This document shows positions 35,885 to 44,740 of a DNA stretch of 64,000 bases, piece by piece. Both the position numbers and the translations under genes were made by a program. The notes beneath the pieces are model-generated. The model saw only the letters and a list, made by a program, of their open reading frames with translations, made no database searches and was not told the origin of the DNA. Position 1 is the first letter of the stretch; every line of letters starts with the position of its first letter. This DNA is from Caryophanales bacterium UBA5026 (GTDB lineage: Bacteria > Bacillota_I > Bacilli_A > RF39 > UBA660), in NCBI GenBank assembly GCA_002416285.1, contig DICM01000034.1:25035-89034 (forward strand), written 5' to 3'.

Positions 35885-36091
35885 TTATTTAACTGATACA
35901 TTTACTGCTCTATCTTTACCGCTTCTTGAATCTTTTTCAACTTCATAAGTGACTTTTTGTCCTTCATTAAGTTCTTTAATTCCATCGTTTAATGCAGAAA
36001 TGTGTACAAAAATTTCGTCATTTGTTTCATCATTTTTGATAAAACCGAAACCTTTTACTGTGTTAAAAAATTTAACTGTACCTTGATTCAT
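35885..36091 (-). CDS. cspA: Cold-shock protein (CspA family)
   Basis: 68 residues, a single cold-shock domain. RNP1 GFGFIKND and RNP2 IFVHISAL are intact; starts GTVKFFN. Binds single-stranded RNA/DNA and melts RNA structures. A good AGGAGGAA ribosome binding site precedes the ATG. Monocistronic with its own terminator. Confidence 0.95.
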   Translation of the reverse strand: MNQGTVKFFNTVKGFGFIKNDETNDEIFVHISALNDGIKELNEGQKVTYEVEKDSRSGKDRAVNVSVK

Positions 36092-36247
36092 GTTCTTCCT
36101 CCTTTACAATTATACCCCTTTTATACAATAATAATTACACTATTCGGAAGTACATATTAAGTATAACACATTCTTCATAATTTAGCAAATCTTTTTGACT
36201 GTTTTAATTTATAAAAAAATCCTAAAAATAGGATTCTAATTTCTTTA

Positions 36248-36324
36248 TGGTAGCGACGGGGAGATTCGAACTCTCGACCTACCGGGTATGAACCGGTTGC
36301 TCTAGCCAGCTGAGCTACATCGCC
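36248..36324 (-). tRNA. tRNA-Met (CAT anticodon), elongator type
   Basis: 77 nt including encoded CCA. 5' end at 36324; acceptor GGCGATG pairs with CGTCGCT (G-U at 1-72, as in Bacillus elongator tRNA-Met). Anticodon loop TTCATAC with CAT at 36288-36290. D-loop and TTCGAAT T-loop normal. The T-stem (GAGAG/CTCCC) has one A-C mismatch. Elongator rather than initiator because of overall similarity to the Bacillus elongator; Ile2 (lysidine) is less likely. Confidence 0.92.
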
Positions 36325-36458
36325 ATGACAACAATATGATTTTATCAAATATATTGCGTTTTGACAACTCTTTTTTGAAAAATTTTTAACTTTCTTCAAT
36401 ATCTAAATTTATATTACCCAGTTTTTAATAGAAATATAAAAAAATAACAGTTCTCCTG

Positions 36459-36854
36459 TTACTTTAATTTCATATTTAACATCTTTCTTAAATGCTCAAT
36501 TTTATCAAATTCGGTATTATGGTTCATATCCATCATTATTTTATACATTGAAAATAACTTTGCTACAACACCACTAAATGTTCCAACTACTAGAATAATA
36601 CCTAAGAAGTAAATATCAATCATCAAAAAGTAAATTCCTGATCCCATTCCTATTAAACTGATAATTGTCAAAATAAGCAACCACATCTTATTTCGCATTT
36701 CCATTTCTAATAAGCTCACTTTTAATTTTAAATAGCGAACTTGCTCCTCTTCTGATAATTCCATATTTTGAATTACATTGTTATAAATAATCTCACTTTT
36801 ATTATTTTCAGTTCCATCAATTGTAATATTTATCATTCCGTTTTTTTGTTTCAT
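36459..36854 (-). CDS. Two-helix membrane protein, unknown
   Basis: 131 residues. A soluble N-terminal 55 residues with a heptad-like stretch (SEEEQVRYLKLKVSLLEMEM), two hydrophobic segments (about 58-80 and 83-103), then a charged tail. GGGGGAAAA precedes the ATG. Not recognised. Lies just downstream of lepB. Confidence 0.55.
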   Translation of the reverse strand: MKQKNGMINITIDGTENNKSEIIYNNVIQNMELSEEEQVRYLKLKVSLLEMEMRNKMWLLILTIISLIGMGSGIYFLMIDIYFLGIILVVGTFSGVVAKLFSMYKIMMDMNHNTEFDKIEHLRKMLNMKLK

Positions 36855-36904
36855 TCGTTTTCCCCCTTACGGCATATTATAACAAAACAATACTCTTTTT
36901 ACAA

Positions 36905-37399
36905 CTATTTTATATTACCAAATGAAGAAAAAGGAAAGAGCGAAAAATCAACAATTCCTTTCAAATGCTTTTTATCGACCGGGCCAAATATTCTTCCGTC
37001 TAGAGAATTAACTCGATTGTCTCCTAAAACTAAATAATGATTTTCTGGGATAACATCATATCCCAAATCTTTTATATCAAAATCATAAGTCTCTTCATGT
37101 GTGAAATTTTCTTCGGTTAGAGTTCCGTTTACGTAGAGTTTGTTATCACGATAAGCGATATGTTCTCCGGGTAATCCGATAATACGTTTGATTAATCTTT
37201 CCTTTTCATAATCTAATACTACTATTCGGAAACGATCAAAATTACGATCATACTTCTTTAATATTAATACCTCATTATCTTGTAAAGTTGGTAACATTGA
37301 TTTCCCATCCACTTGGACTGGTGTAATAATGTAAGATCTCAGTAAAACAACAACCATTAATATAACAACATACGGCAAAATTTCTTTTATATATTTCAT
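36905..37399 (-). CDS. lepB: Signal peptidase I
   Basis: 164 residues from the ATG at 37399 (GGGGTGA upstream; the frame opens 12 codons earlier). One N-terminal membrane anchor (8-25). Catalytic Ser34 in GKSMLPTL and Lys71 in RLIKRIIGLPGE; later GDNRVNSLDGR. Removes signal peptides on the outer face of the membrane. Follows rplS, a common Bacilli neighbourhood. Confidence 0.94.
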   Translation of the reverse strand: MKYIKEILPYVVILMVVVLLRSYIITPVQVDGKSMLPTLQDNEVLILKKYDRNFDRFRIVVLDYEKERLIKRIIGLPGEHIAYRDNKLYVNGTLTEENFTHEETYDFDIKDLGYDVIPENHYLVLGDNRVNSLDGRIFGPVDKKHLKGIVDFSLFPFSSFGNIK

Positions 37400-37452
37400 A
37401 TGTTCACCCCAATATATTATACCTGATTTTTCCAATTTTTAAAATAGAAAAT

Positions 37453-37482
37453 GAAAAAAATAAGACTTATGCAGCCTTATTT
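37453..37482 (-). terminator. Terminator overlapping the rplS 3' end
   Basis: AATAAGACT (37459-37467) pairs with AGCCTTATT (37473-37481) with one G-U; A-run at 37453-37460. Confidence 0.6.
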
Positions 37483-37826
37483 GTCTCTTTGTCTCGTCTT
37501 TCCTTAATTTTTGGTTGACTCACCAAATTACGGATATAACCTAATTTTGCACGTCTTACTTTACCCTTACGGATTACTGTAACTCCAGCAATTTTTGGTG
37601 AATTAACTGGGAACGTTCTTTCCACTCCAACTCCACCTGATTTTTTACGTACAATAAAGTTTTTAGAAACTCCACCACCTTGAATAGCCATAACAAGACC
37701 TTCAAATGCTTGGATTCTCTCTTTGTTTCCTTCAACGATACGTACATCAACACGAACTGTATCACCTACACGAAATTCAGGAATATCAGTTCTAATTTGA
37801 CTTTTTGTAATTTTTTCGACTAAGTT
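37467..37826 (-). CDS. rplS: 50S ribosomal protein L19
   Basis: 119 residues from the ATG at 37826, ten codons into the open frame, preceded by GGAAGAG. Conserved FRVGDTVRVDVRIVEGNKER, FEGLVMA, SGGVGVERTFP and VRRAKLGYIRN. Located downstream of trmD as usual, but with one unknown gene inserted between them. Confidence 0.96.
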   Translation of the reverse strand, partial: NLVEKITKSQIRTDIPEFRVGDTVRVDVRIVEGNKERIQAFEGLVMAIQGGGVSKNFIVRKKSGGVGVERTFPVNSPKIAGVTVIRKGKVRRAKLGYIRNLVSQPKIKERRDKETNKAA

Positions 37827-37968
37827 CATCGATGTCACTCTTCCTTTCTTTATCATTTGATCATGAAATATATACTCAGCGGATCAATCTCTAACAATTT
37901 TAGCACAACTTCTTATTTTTCGCAACCATTTTTTTAAGTATATGCTGTTTTTATGAATAATAGGCTAA

Positions 37969-38445
37969 TTATCTGCCCTTTCCTTTGGTTTCTTCTTCCA
38001 CCGGGGTATAAATATTGTAAGGATTTACCGTTTTCCACTGCTGGTAAACAATTTTTGTTTTTAATTCATGTTCCAACAAACTTATTTTTTTTAATAGCAA
38101 ATCAATATATTTATCATCTAGATACTTCCTGTATTTATATTCAATAATATCACGGAAACGAGCTAGATCATTGAGTGCTATACTAAGCTTTCCACTATCT
38201 GTATCATTATCATCCAATATAGAAATGAGATATTGTAGATAATAATCCAGTTTTTTTTGACTCTTCTTTTTTAACAATTTATCAATAAAACTAGGTTTCA
38301 TGACGAAAAGAGAATCGACTTTGATCGCATCATGATATCGCACTTTATTTTTAGGTATAAAGTGATATCCAACATTCTTTTTAAAATTTGTGATACAATT
38401 CTTCCCATCATAAGGATTTTCTGTGATTACATACTTTTTCTTCAT
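37969..38445 (-). CDS. Uncharacterised 158-residue protein between trmD and rplS
   Basis: Soluble, Lys/Asp-rich, with a long helical centre (LDYYLQYLISILDDND; then KYRKYLDDKYIDLLLKK). It starts four bases after the trmD stop, so it belongs to the rimM-trmD transcript. Not part of the classical rpsP-rimM-trmD-rplS order. No family recognised. Confidence 0.55.
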   Translation of the reverse strand: MKKKYVITENPYDGKNCITNFKKNVGYHFIPKNKVRYHDAIKVDSLFVMKPSFIDKLLKKKSQKKLDYYLQYLISILDDNDTDSGKLSIALNDLARFRDIIEYKYRKYLDDKYIDLLLKKISLLEHELKTKIVYQQWKTVNPYNIYTPVEEETKGKGR

Positions 38446-38449
38446 GATT

Positions 38450-39118
38450 TCATCTCTTTTCTAACAAATCAGGACGTCTTTCAATCGTTTTTTTCATACT
38501 TTGTTCTAATCGCCAATCAGCAATATTCTTGTGATGACCAGAGAGTAATACTTCCGGAACTTTCATACCCATAAAGTCGATAGGCTTAGTGTATACCGGA
38601 TAATCAAGTAAATTGTCATGAAATGAATCTTGAACATGTGACTCTTCTTCAATTACTCCTTTTAACAGTCTAACAATACTATCTGTAATTACCATAGAAG
38701 GCAATTCTCCACCAGTTAATACAAAATCTCCAATACTGATTTCCATATCTACCATTGAGCGAATTCTTTCATCAAAACCTTCATAATGTCCACAGAGTAA
38801 AATCAAGTGTTTTTCTTTACTTAAATCATATGCCATTTTTTGTTTGTATGGGATCCCTTGCGGAGTCATCATAATTATTTTGGAGTTTAGACTTTTCAAA
38901 TCTTCCAAAGCATCAAAGATAGGTTGTGGCATTAAAACCATGCCTTTCCCCCCACCGAATCCATAATCATCAACTTTACTATGAGGATCTTTGGAGTAAT
39001 CTCTTATATTGTGAATACCTATTTCGACAAATTTATTCTCAATCGCCCTTTTGATGATTGATTCTGTTAGAAACCCACTATACATTTCAGGAAATAACGT
39101 CAGAATATCAATCTTCAT
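38450..39118 (-). CDS. trmD: tRNA (guanine37-N1)-methyltransferase
   Basis: 222 residues from the ATG at 39118. SPOUT knot signature: LLCGHYEGFDERI, then EISIGDFVLTGGELPSMVI. N-terminal DILTLFPEMY and DYGFGGGKGMVL are typical. Methylates G37 to prevent frameshifting. Overlaps rimM by 11 bases. Confidence 0.96.
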   Translation of the reverse strand: MKIDILTLFPEMYSGFLTESIIKRAIENKFVEIGIHNIRDYSKDPHSKVDDYGFGGGKGMVLMPQPIFDALEDLKSLNSKIIMMTPQGIPYKQKMAYDLSKEKHLILLCGHYEGFDERIRSMVDMEISIGDFVLTGGELPSMVITDSIVRLLKGVIEEESHVQDSFHDNLLDYPVYTKPIDFMGMKVPEVLLSGHHKNIADWRLEQSMKKTIERRPDLLEKR

Positions 39119-39596
39119 CAAATAAGCCCTGCATTTCTATAAAATAAATCTTGTGATTATCAATATCTATTTTCTCAATAAAAGAATCTAACTTTGGAAC
39201 ATAATAGTGTTTCTCACCTTGAATTTCAAATAAATCATGGGCTTTCGATTTCGCTAGAGAAATTACTGTTCCTAAACAATGATTTCCAACGAAAGCCTCA
39301 AGTCCAATATAATCTTCTGGATAGATACCAGGTTCTAGGTTATCGCGATTTACATATATAAATTCACCTTTATAAGGAAGGACATCATTGATATCATCCA
39401 ATCCTTCAAATGTCACCATATCATAACCTTTATGAACTCGGTAGCGAGTTAAAATCACAGGTTCTTTAGATTTTCCAATATAAAATTCTCTCCCAATTTT
39501 ATATAATGTTTCTTTGAGTTCGAAATCAGATTGAATTCTTAATTCTCCCTTAATTCCATGTGTATTTACAATTTCACCTATTAACATTTCTTTCAT
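39108..39596 (-). CDS. rimM: Ribosome maturation factor RimM
   Basis: 162 residues: N-terminal RimM domain (IGEIVNTHGIKGELRI) and C-terminal PRC barrel (YVPKLDSFIEKIDIDNHKI). Assists 30S head maturation. GTAGGTGGCATT precedes the ATG. Operon with the upstream methyltransferase gene (8-base gap) and trmD. Confidence 0.94.
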   Translation of the reverse strand: MKEMLIGEIVNTHGIKGELRIQSDFELKETLYKIGREFYIGKSKEPVILTRYRVHKGYDMVTFEGLDDINDVLPYKGEFIYVNRDNLEPGIYPEDYIGLEAFVGNHCLGTVISLAKSKAHDLFEIQGEKHYYVPKLDSFIEKIDIDNHKIYFIEMQGLFDED

Positions 39597-39604
39597 AATG
39601 CCAC

Positions 39605-40333
39605 CTACTTATCTAATTCATATAAAATAATACTAGTAGCAACCCCAACATTTAAACTTTCACATTCTTCATTCATTTTGATATACAGAAAGGAATCACA
39701 AAGTGGATATAACTCCCTCTGCATTCCATTTCCTTCGTTTCCCATTATTATAGCAAATTTTTCCATTTTTTCAATATTTCTTACATCTTTTCCATCAATA
39801 ACAGAAGTTCCTAGAATCGCATATTCCCTTTCCTTCAGTTTTGGAAGGAAAGCCATTAAATCTTCTTCTAGAAAAGCAGTCTTAAATATCATCCCTTGAC
39901 TAGAACGAATTACCTTTGCATTAAAGGGATCGACTGTTCCATTCCCCAAAACAATTTGATCAACATGAAACGCGACTGCACTACGAATAATCGTTCCTAA
40001 GTTTCCGGGATCTTGAATACCATCCAATACTAGGATATGATTTCCTAATTCTAATTGATTTTCTTTTCTTCTACAAACTCCGAGTACCGGTTGTGGTGCC
40101 TCTACCTCTGTTAAAAAATGTAGTACTTCTCTCGTTAAATATGAAGTTGGAACATTCAACTCAGTTTCCATTCCTTCTAATAAAAATAATTCCTTTAAGT
40201 AGCCTGCTTTATATGCCTCTTCTACCAAATGTTCTCCTTCCACTAAAAAGGTTTTCGTTTGTTCACGATATTTTTTTAATTGAAGCTTTTTTAAATCTTT
40301 TATTTTTGAATTTGAAGTAGATGTATAAAGCAT
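39605..40333 (-). CDS. TrmH/SpoU-family RNA 2'-O-methyltransferase
   Basis: 242 residues. N-terminal substrate-binding domain (FLVEGEHLVEEAYKA) and SPOUT domain with the three family motifs: LDGIQDPGNLGTIIRSA, IIMGNEGNGM, and MNEECESLNVGVATSIILYE. Most like the rRNA methyltransferases of the RlmB/YsgA group; the exact target nucleotide cannot be told. Heads the rimM-trmD transcript. Confidence 0.88.
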   Translation of the reverse strand: MLYTSTSNSKIKDLKKLQLKKYREQTKTFLVEGEHLVEEAYKAGYLKELFLLEGMETELNVPTSYLTREVLHFLTEVEAPQPVLGVCRRKENQLELGNHILVLDGIQDPGNLGTIIRSAVAFHVDQIVLGNGTVDPFNAKVIRSSQGMIFKTAFLEEDLMAFLPKLKEREYAILGTSVIDGKDVRNIEKMEKFAIIMGNEGNGMQRELYPLCDSFLYIKMNEECESLNVGVATSIILYELDK

Positions 40334-40378
40334 GTTATCACCAACATCATTTTAGCAAAAAAAAAGATGTAAGTCTAG

Positions 40379-40747
40379 TTAAAGTTGACTTTCATCTAAA
40401 GTATATTGATAATTCTTTCCAATACGTTTAATTGTGATTTTCGCACTTGTATTCAGTTCCTTTTTCGTATCAGGATCTTTTAATTCATCCTTTAAATATC
40501 CTTGAGCTTGTAATTCACTTATCGTAATCGTAATCGTACCACCTTCCGCATCTGGAAGTTCCAATAAATGATCACTACCCCAGTTTTTTGCTGCAGTAAC
40601 AATATTATCGATTTGAATTTGTGATAAATTTTTACGATAACGTTTCAAACTATCAGTAATTGCAGGGATTGTTACTAAGGCAATTAATCCTAATATTACA
40701 ATAACTCCTAAAAGTTCTGCTAATGTAAATCCTCTACTTTTTTTCAT
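40379..40747 (-). CDS. ComGC-like type IV pilin
   Basis: 122 residues from the ATG at 40747. Prepilin N-terminus KKSRG followed by FTLAELLGVIVILGLIALVT, with Glu5 of the mature pilin present. A short soluble domain follows (NWGSDHLLELPDAEGG...). Compact size fits a major competence or type IV pilin. It would need the prepilin peptidase at 11328 and the PilC protein at 12137. No other com or pil genes adjoin it. Confidence 0.82.
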   Translation of the reverse strand: MKKSRGFTLAELLGVIVILGLIALVTIPAITDSLKRYRKNLSQIQIDNIVTAAKNWGSDHLLELPDAEGGTITITISELQAQGYLKDELKDPDTKKELNTSAKITIKRIGKNYQYTLDESQL

Positions 40748-40804
40748 GTTACCACATCCTAATATCATAATAGCAAAAATCGGATATTCTTGCAAGTATT
40801 TTTC

Positions 40805-42079
40805 TTAATTCTTCTTTGGAACAATCCAAAACTCAGACTGATGATCATAGCAAACACTATTTTTTACTTGCATCATTTTTTCATAACTTAAATCTTTGAT
40901 ATCTCCATATAAATTGTAATTCACTTTCCCATCTAAAATTAAATCGGTCATGATTTTTTCATTTAAACGATAGAAATCATCGCTCATATAAATACAAGAA
41001 CTGAGCAATGTTTTCCGTTTCCGTACAAAGTCTTTTTCAGAGATATCATCTTTCAACATCTCTTCTCGTATACTTGAAATCAATTTTTCTGGTTCTTTGG
41101 TTTCAGCAATTAAAATTAATAAGATATGTCGATCCGTATAAACTAAATCATAATCTATTTCATCAACTACTAATTTTTGTTGCTCCATCTTTTCCAAAAA
41201 GTCAGAAACTCCACCAAATTTTAAATTAGCCATTAAAGAAATATAATTGTAGGTCTCATTCCTAGTAAGTCCCGTGTCCTCTATTTTAAATTTATAACTT
41301 AGAAATATCCTAGGATTTGTCACATTTCCCTCGGCAAGCTCTTTTTCTTTTAGAACCTCATCTGGTTCATCATACGTAGGAAGTTGTTGAGTAAATGGTT
41401 CATTTGGAATGCTTTCTTCATGTTTTCGAACGAGGTCTAAAACTTCTTCCGCATCGACATTCCCAGAAATAACCAAGAACATATTATCTGGTCTATAAAA
41501 TGTTTTATAGCAAGTTTCTAAATCTTCTTTAGTAATCTGATAAATGCTCTTAACCGTTCCGGCAATGGGAATACGAATCGGATGTTTTTGAAAGGAATTT
41601 GCGAGAATTCCATCAAATCCTTGCCATGCTGGACTATCTTGATTCATTTTGATTTCCTGTTCGATAATCCCTTTTTCTTTCTCAACATTTTCTTCTGTTA
41701 GATAGGGATCACGAACAAAATCTAAAAGATAGATTAGATTTTCTTGTAAATGATCCGGTCCCGCAAAAAGATAAGTGGTTTTATAATTGGTCGTATTAGC
41801 ATTGCAATCACTACCATTTCCACCGAAGAAAGTAAAAGGATCTTCTCTATTATTCTGCTCAAATACTTTGTGTTCTAAAAAATGAGCGATTCCATCAGGA
41901 ACTGTAATCATTTCAGTTTTTCCATATGGAACAAATTCACGATTTACAGAACCGTAATGAGTTGAGAATGTGGCATAAATACCACTTGCTTCTGATTTTG
42001 GAACAACGTAAACACTTAAGCCACTCGCCATTTTTTCATGATAGACTGCAACGTCTAAATTATTCAGTAATCGCTTCAT
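40805..42079 (-). CDS. M16-family zinc peptidase (YmfH-like, catalytic subunit)
   Basis: 424 residues. Inverted zinc motif HFLEH (in GIAHFLEHKVFE, about residues 67-71) with the downstream glutamate region (EKGIIEQEIKM). The second half is the inactive-domain partner fold. Overlaps the upstream paralogue by 20 bases; in Bacilli the YmfF/YmfH pair is similarly arranged and presumably forms a heterodimer. Role in peptide turnover inferred from the family. Confidence 0.87.
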   Translation of the reverse strand: MKRLLNNLDVAVYHEKMASGLSVYVVPKSEASGIYATFSTHYGSVNREFVPYGKTEMITVPDGIAHFLEHKVFEQNNREDPFTFFGGNGSDCNANTTNYKTTYLFAGPDHLQENLIYLLDFVRDPYLTEENVEKEKGIIEQEIKMNQDSPAWQGFDGILANSFQKHPIRIPIAGTVKSIYQITKEDLETCYKTFYRPDNMFLVISGNVDAEEVLDLVRKHEESIPNEPFTQQLPTYDEPDEVLKEKELAEGNVTNPRIFLSYKFKIEDTGLTRNETYNYISLMANLKFGGVSDFLEKMEQQKLVVDEIDYDLVYTDRHILLILIAETKEPEKLISSIREEMLKDDISEKDFVRKRKTLLSSCIYMSDDFYRLNEKIMTDLILDGKVNYNLYGDIKDLSYEKMMQVKNSVCYDHQSEFWIVPKKN

Positions 42080-43334
42080 TTGAACCTCCTTCTAATAAGA
42101 AGATCGTATCTAAATGAACTTTTTGAGCAAATTGAATAACATCTTCCTTAGTAATAGATTTTATCTTTTCAATCTTGTCCTCGATTAAATCATTTCCTAG
42201 ATATTCATGCGATAAGTAATTTGATACGATTGCTTGCTGTGAGTCGGCAACTTCTTTGCAACCATTTAAATAAGTTGTAATTGTTCGTTCAAATTCTTGG
42301 TCTGAAATCTTTCCTTCTTTCATCTCTTGGATTGATTCTTTAATTAAGGAAACCGTCTTTTCATAGTTTTTTCCTTCAATTCCCGCACTAATTTCTACCG
42401 TCCCATAAAGCATTGTTGGTGTCGCATGAATACTATAACATAGCGAATTCTTTTCGCGCACGTTCGCAAACAGTTTGGAATCACTTCCACCACCTAGAAT
42501 AAAACTATAAACATTTAAAATATATTTACGCTCTAGATCGGTTAACGATTCCGTTTTCAGTCCGAGTGCTAAACGGCTTTGTTTAAGAGGCAAAGTCTCT
42601 TTGGCAATAACAACCTCATCGTGAATTGGCAGTTCGACAAAGTGGCTTCCACTTTCTCTTTGTGATCGAACGAGTGGAACATATTTTTCAATTAATGATT
42701 TCATTTCCTGTGGTTCAAAATTACCAACCAAAAAGATATCCACTACATCATTTTCTAAAACACTTTTATAGTATTGATATAAATTTTCTCTTGTAATAGA
42801 CGGGAGATCTTCTTCATAACCAAAACCATGAAAAGCAATTGGTAAATTAGGTGCCATTAGTTCATGTAGTCTTATTTTACTATAGCGATTAGGATTATCT
42901 TTAATACTTTCAAAATCGTCCTGCATCAATTGTTTTTCATATTCAAAAGATGATTCATCAAAAGTCTCATTTTCAACATTTGGATCAAACAATAGATCCA
43001 TCAAAAATGCGATCGAGGTTTCATTCATACCAGGCTCGGTATAAATCTCGTTTAAAAATGTTCCTGACAGGGAGATTACATCATAATTTCCTGTTATATA
43101 AGACGAACTACCTGCCGATAAACTATATAAATCTTCTACTGCAATCTCCAAATCCCTTTTTGTTGGATACTTCTTAGTAGTATTCGTAAGCATATCTGAT
43201 AGGAAATTACGGATTGTAATTTCTTCTTTTTGAGTTTCTCTTTTAAAATTAGCAGCAAAATAGATTGTTTTAAATCTTGCTGTTGTAATCATATGAAGAT
43301 GATACCCGTTCATATCATATCGTTTGTAGTTCAT
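42060..43334 (-). CDS. M16-family peptidase-like protein (YmfF-like, non-catalytic)
   Basis: 424 residues, same fold and exactly the same length as the product at 40805. The zinc motif is absent: the corresponding region reads NFLSDMLTNTT. The later SLCYSIHATPTMLYG stretch is the usual M16 C-domain element. Likely the structural half of a heterodimeric peptidase. Transcribed 13 bases after deoD. Confidence 0.85.
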   Translation of the reverse strand: MNYKRYDMNGYHLHMITTARFKTIYFAANFKRETQKEEITIRNFLSDMLTNTTKKYPTKRDLEIAVEDLYSLSAGSSSYITGNYDVISLSGTFLNEIYTEPGMNETSIAFLMDLLFDPNVENETFDESSFEYEKQLMQDDFESIKDNPNRYSKIRLHELMAPNLPIAFHGFGYEEDLPSITRENLYQYYKSVLENDVVDIFLVGNFEPQEMKSLIEKYVPLVRSQRESGSHFVELPIHDEVVIAKETLPLKQSRLALGLKTESLTDLERKYILNVYSFILGGGSDSKLFANVREKNSLCYSIHATPTMLYGTVEISAGIEGKNYEKTVSLIKESIQEMKEGKISDQEFERTITTYLNGCKEVADSQQAIVSNYLSHEYLGNDLIEDKIEKIKSITKEDVIQFAQKVHLDTIFLLEGGSNEAITE

Positions 43335-43346
43335 AAATAACCCCCT

Positions 43347-44060
43347 TTATGTCAATGAAGATAAAGCTAACGTAATCATTCGATCAAGTGCTTGCTCCCT
43401 CTCTTCTGGACTCACTTTTTGTTCAATATATGGTGAATCGACAACTGTCATTAAGCATGATGCTTTTTTATGCAGTGATGCAGCAACATAGAATAATGCG
43501 AATGCCTCCATCTCACCTGATAATGGTTTTAATGTTTCTGGAACTCTTTTAAAGTAAGTTTCCGGATCCTCCATATAAAAGTCTACAAAGTCTACACAAA
43601 TAGTATTTCCTTTAAAAATTGGAATATTCATTGTGTTTGCTATATCTATGATTTTTTTATTTAAACAATCATCTGAATTTACATAGTGACATTCAGAATT
43701 GTTATAAGTAAGAGCAAAATTGCTTTCGGTATAGGCTTGTTCTGATAGAACAATATCAAATAATTTTAAATCTGCAGCATAAGCTCCACAAGTTCCAATT
43801 CGAATGATCTCTTCTACATCGTAAAATTGAAATAATTCATATGAATAAATACCCATGCTTGGCATTCCCATTCCAGAGCCCATTACCGTCAACTCTTTTC
43901 CATGATAAATTCCTGTATAGGCATACATTCCTCTTACAGTATTGACTAATTTTGGATTCTCCAAATAATGTTCTGCAATGTATTTGGCACGCATTGGATC
44001 GCCTGGCATAATTACGCTTTTAGCGATGTCTCCTTTTTTTGCTTCATTGTGTACTGTCAT
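43347..44060 (-). CDS. deoD: Purine nucleoside phosphorylase (DeoD type)
   Basis: 237 residues from the ATG at 44060 (AAAGGAAAATAG upstream; 21 further codons are open). Typical stretches: VIMPGDPMRAKYIAE (phosphate site), GSGMGMPSMGIYSYEL, IIRIGTCGA, and SGEMEAFALF with the base-binding Glu. A catalytic Asp is present in TVVDSP. Cleaves purine nucleosides for salvage. Confidence 0.92.
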   Translation of the reverse strand: MTVHNEAKKGDIAKSVIMPGDPMRAKYIAEHYLENPKLVNTVRGMYAYTGIYHGKELTVMGSGMGMPSMGIYSYELFQFYDVEEIIRIGTCGAYAADLKLFDIVLSEQAYTESNFALTYNNSECHYVNSDDCLNKKIIDIANTMNIPIFKGNTICVDFVDFYMEDPETYFKRVPETLKPLSGEMEAFALFYVAASLHKKASCLMTVVDSPYIEQKVSPEEREQALDRMITLALSSLT

Positions 44061-44164
44061 ATCTATTTTCCTTTCTCTTAAATCTCCCTTGTTATGAATA
44101 TGTAAAAGCATAACTCTCTTCATATCTAATAAAATTTCTTTAGAAGTTAAAGTTTTTTCAAACT

Positions 44165-44590
44165 CTACTCCCTCTTTATTATATCATGATTTTTTGGTTT
44201 CTTTCCGTTAAGTCGTATAATTGTACGTTCTAATTGACAACTAGTATAGTGATTCAGTTGTGACAAGGATAAAAAGTAAATACAATCCTCCATAATCCTA
44301 CATCGTTTCATAATAATAATATGCATATACCATGTAACATTGGGATAATCACTAATTATGGAAGGATACTCTTTATATTTTTCATAAAATAGTTTCATGA
44401 ACCTTAAATTTCGAAGAGAAAACACAACTAAGTTTCCATAGTTTTCTTGTAGTAATTCATGAATAAAATTTAGTTCTCTAATCGAATATTTTGATAATTC
44501 TCTTCCACATTCCCAGAAACAACTTTTTTCTAATTCAATTTCATCCATCCCACTAAATATAGTCTTTAAATAGTTCACTGTTTTTTTCAT
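44165..44590 (-). CDS. Short protein resembling the DUF1016 N-terminal domain
   Basis: 141 residues. The stretch LLQENYGNLVVFSLRNLRFM followed by KLFYEKY recalls the N-terminal domain of DUF1016/YhcG proteins (YG..FS..NLR.MR.FY). The PDDEXK nuclease half that normally follows is absent, and the frame ends after a basic tail. It may be a degenerate relic or a stand-alone binding domain. Assignment tentative. Confidence 0.35.
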   Translation of the reverse strand: MKKTVNYLKTIFSGMDEIELEKSCFWECGRELSKYSIRELNFIHELLQENYGNLVVFSLRNLRFMKLFYEKYKEYPSIISDYPNVTWYMHIIIMKRCRIMEDCIYFLSLSQLNHYTSCQLERTIIRLNGKKPKNHDIIKRE

Positions 44591-44716
44591 ATCATCACCA
44601 ATTACACTATACCGAATAAAGTATAATTCAGCAAAGATGTATCTTTGATTTTTCTAACAAAAAGGTATGCAGAAAGTAAATAATTGTACTAACAACATTT
44701 TTCTTATTTGCATATA

Positions 44717-44740
44717 GAAAAGATTCCAACTAGTGGAATC
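44717..44740 (-). terminator. Terminator of uvrA
   Basis: GATTCCA (44722-44728) and TGGAATC (44734-44740) directly after the uvrA stop, followed on the minus strand by TTTTCT. Confidence 0.75.

Noticed and set aside
36175..36399. 74-codon minus-strand frame with the stretch DVAQLARATGSYPVGREFESP
   Set aside because: This is the well-known spurious translation of a tRNA gene; the tRNA-Met occupies the region.
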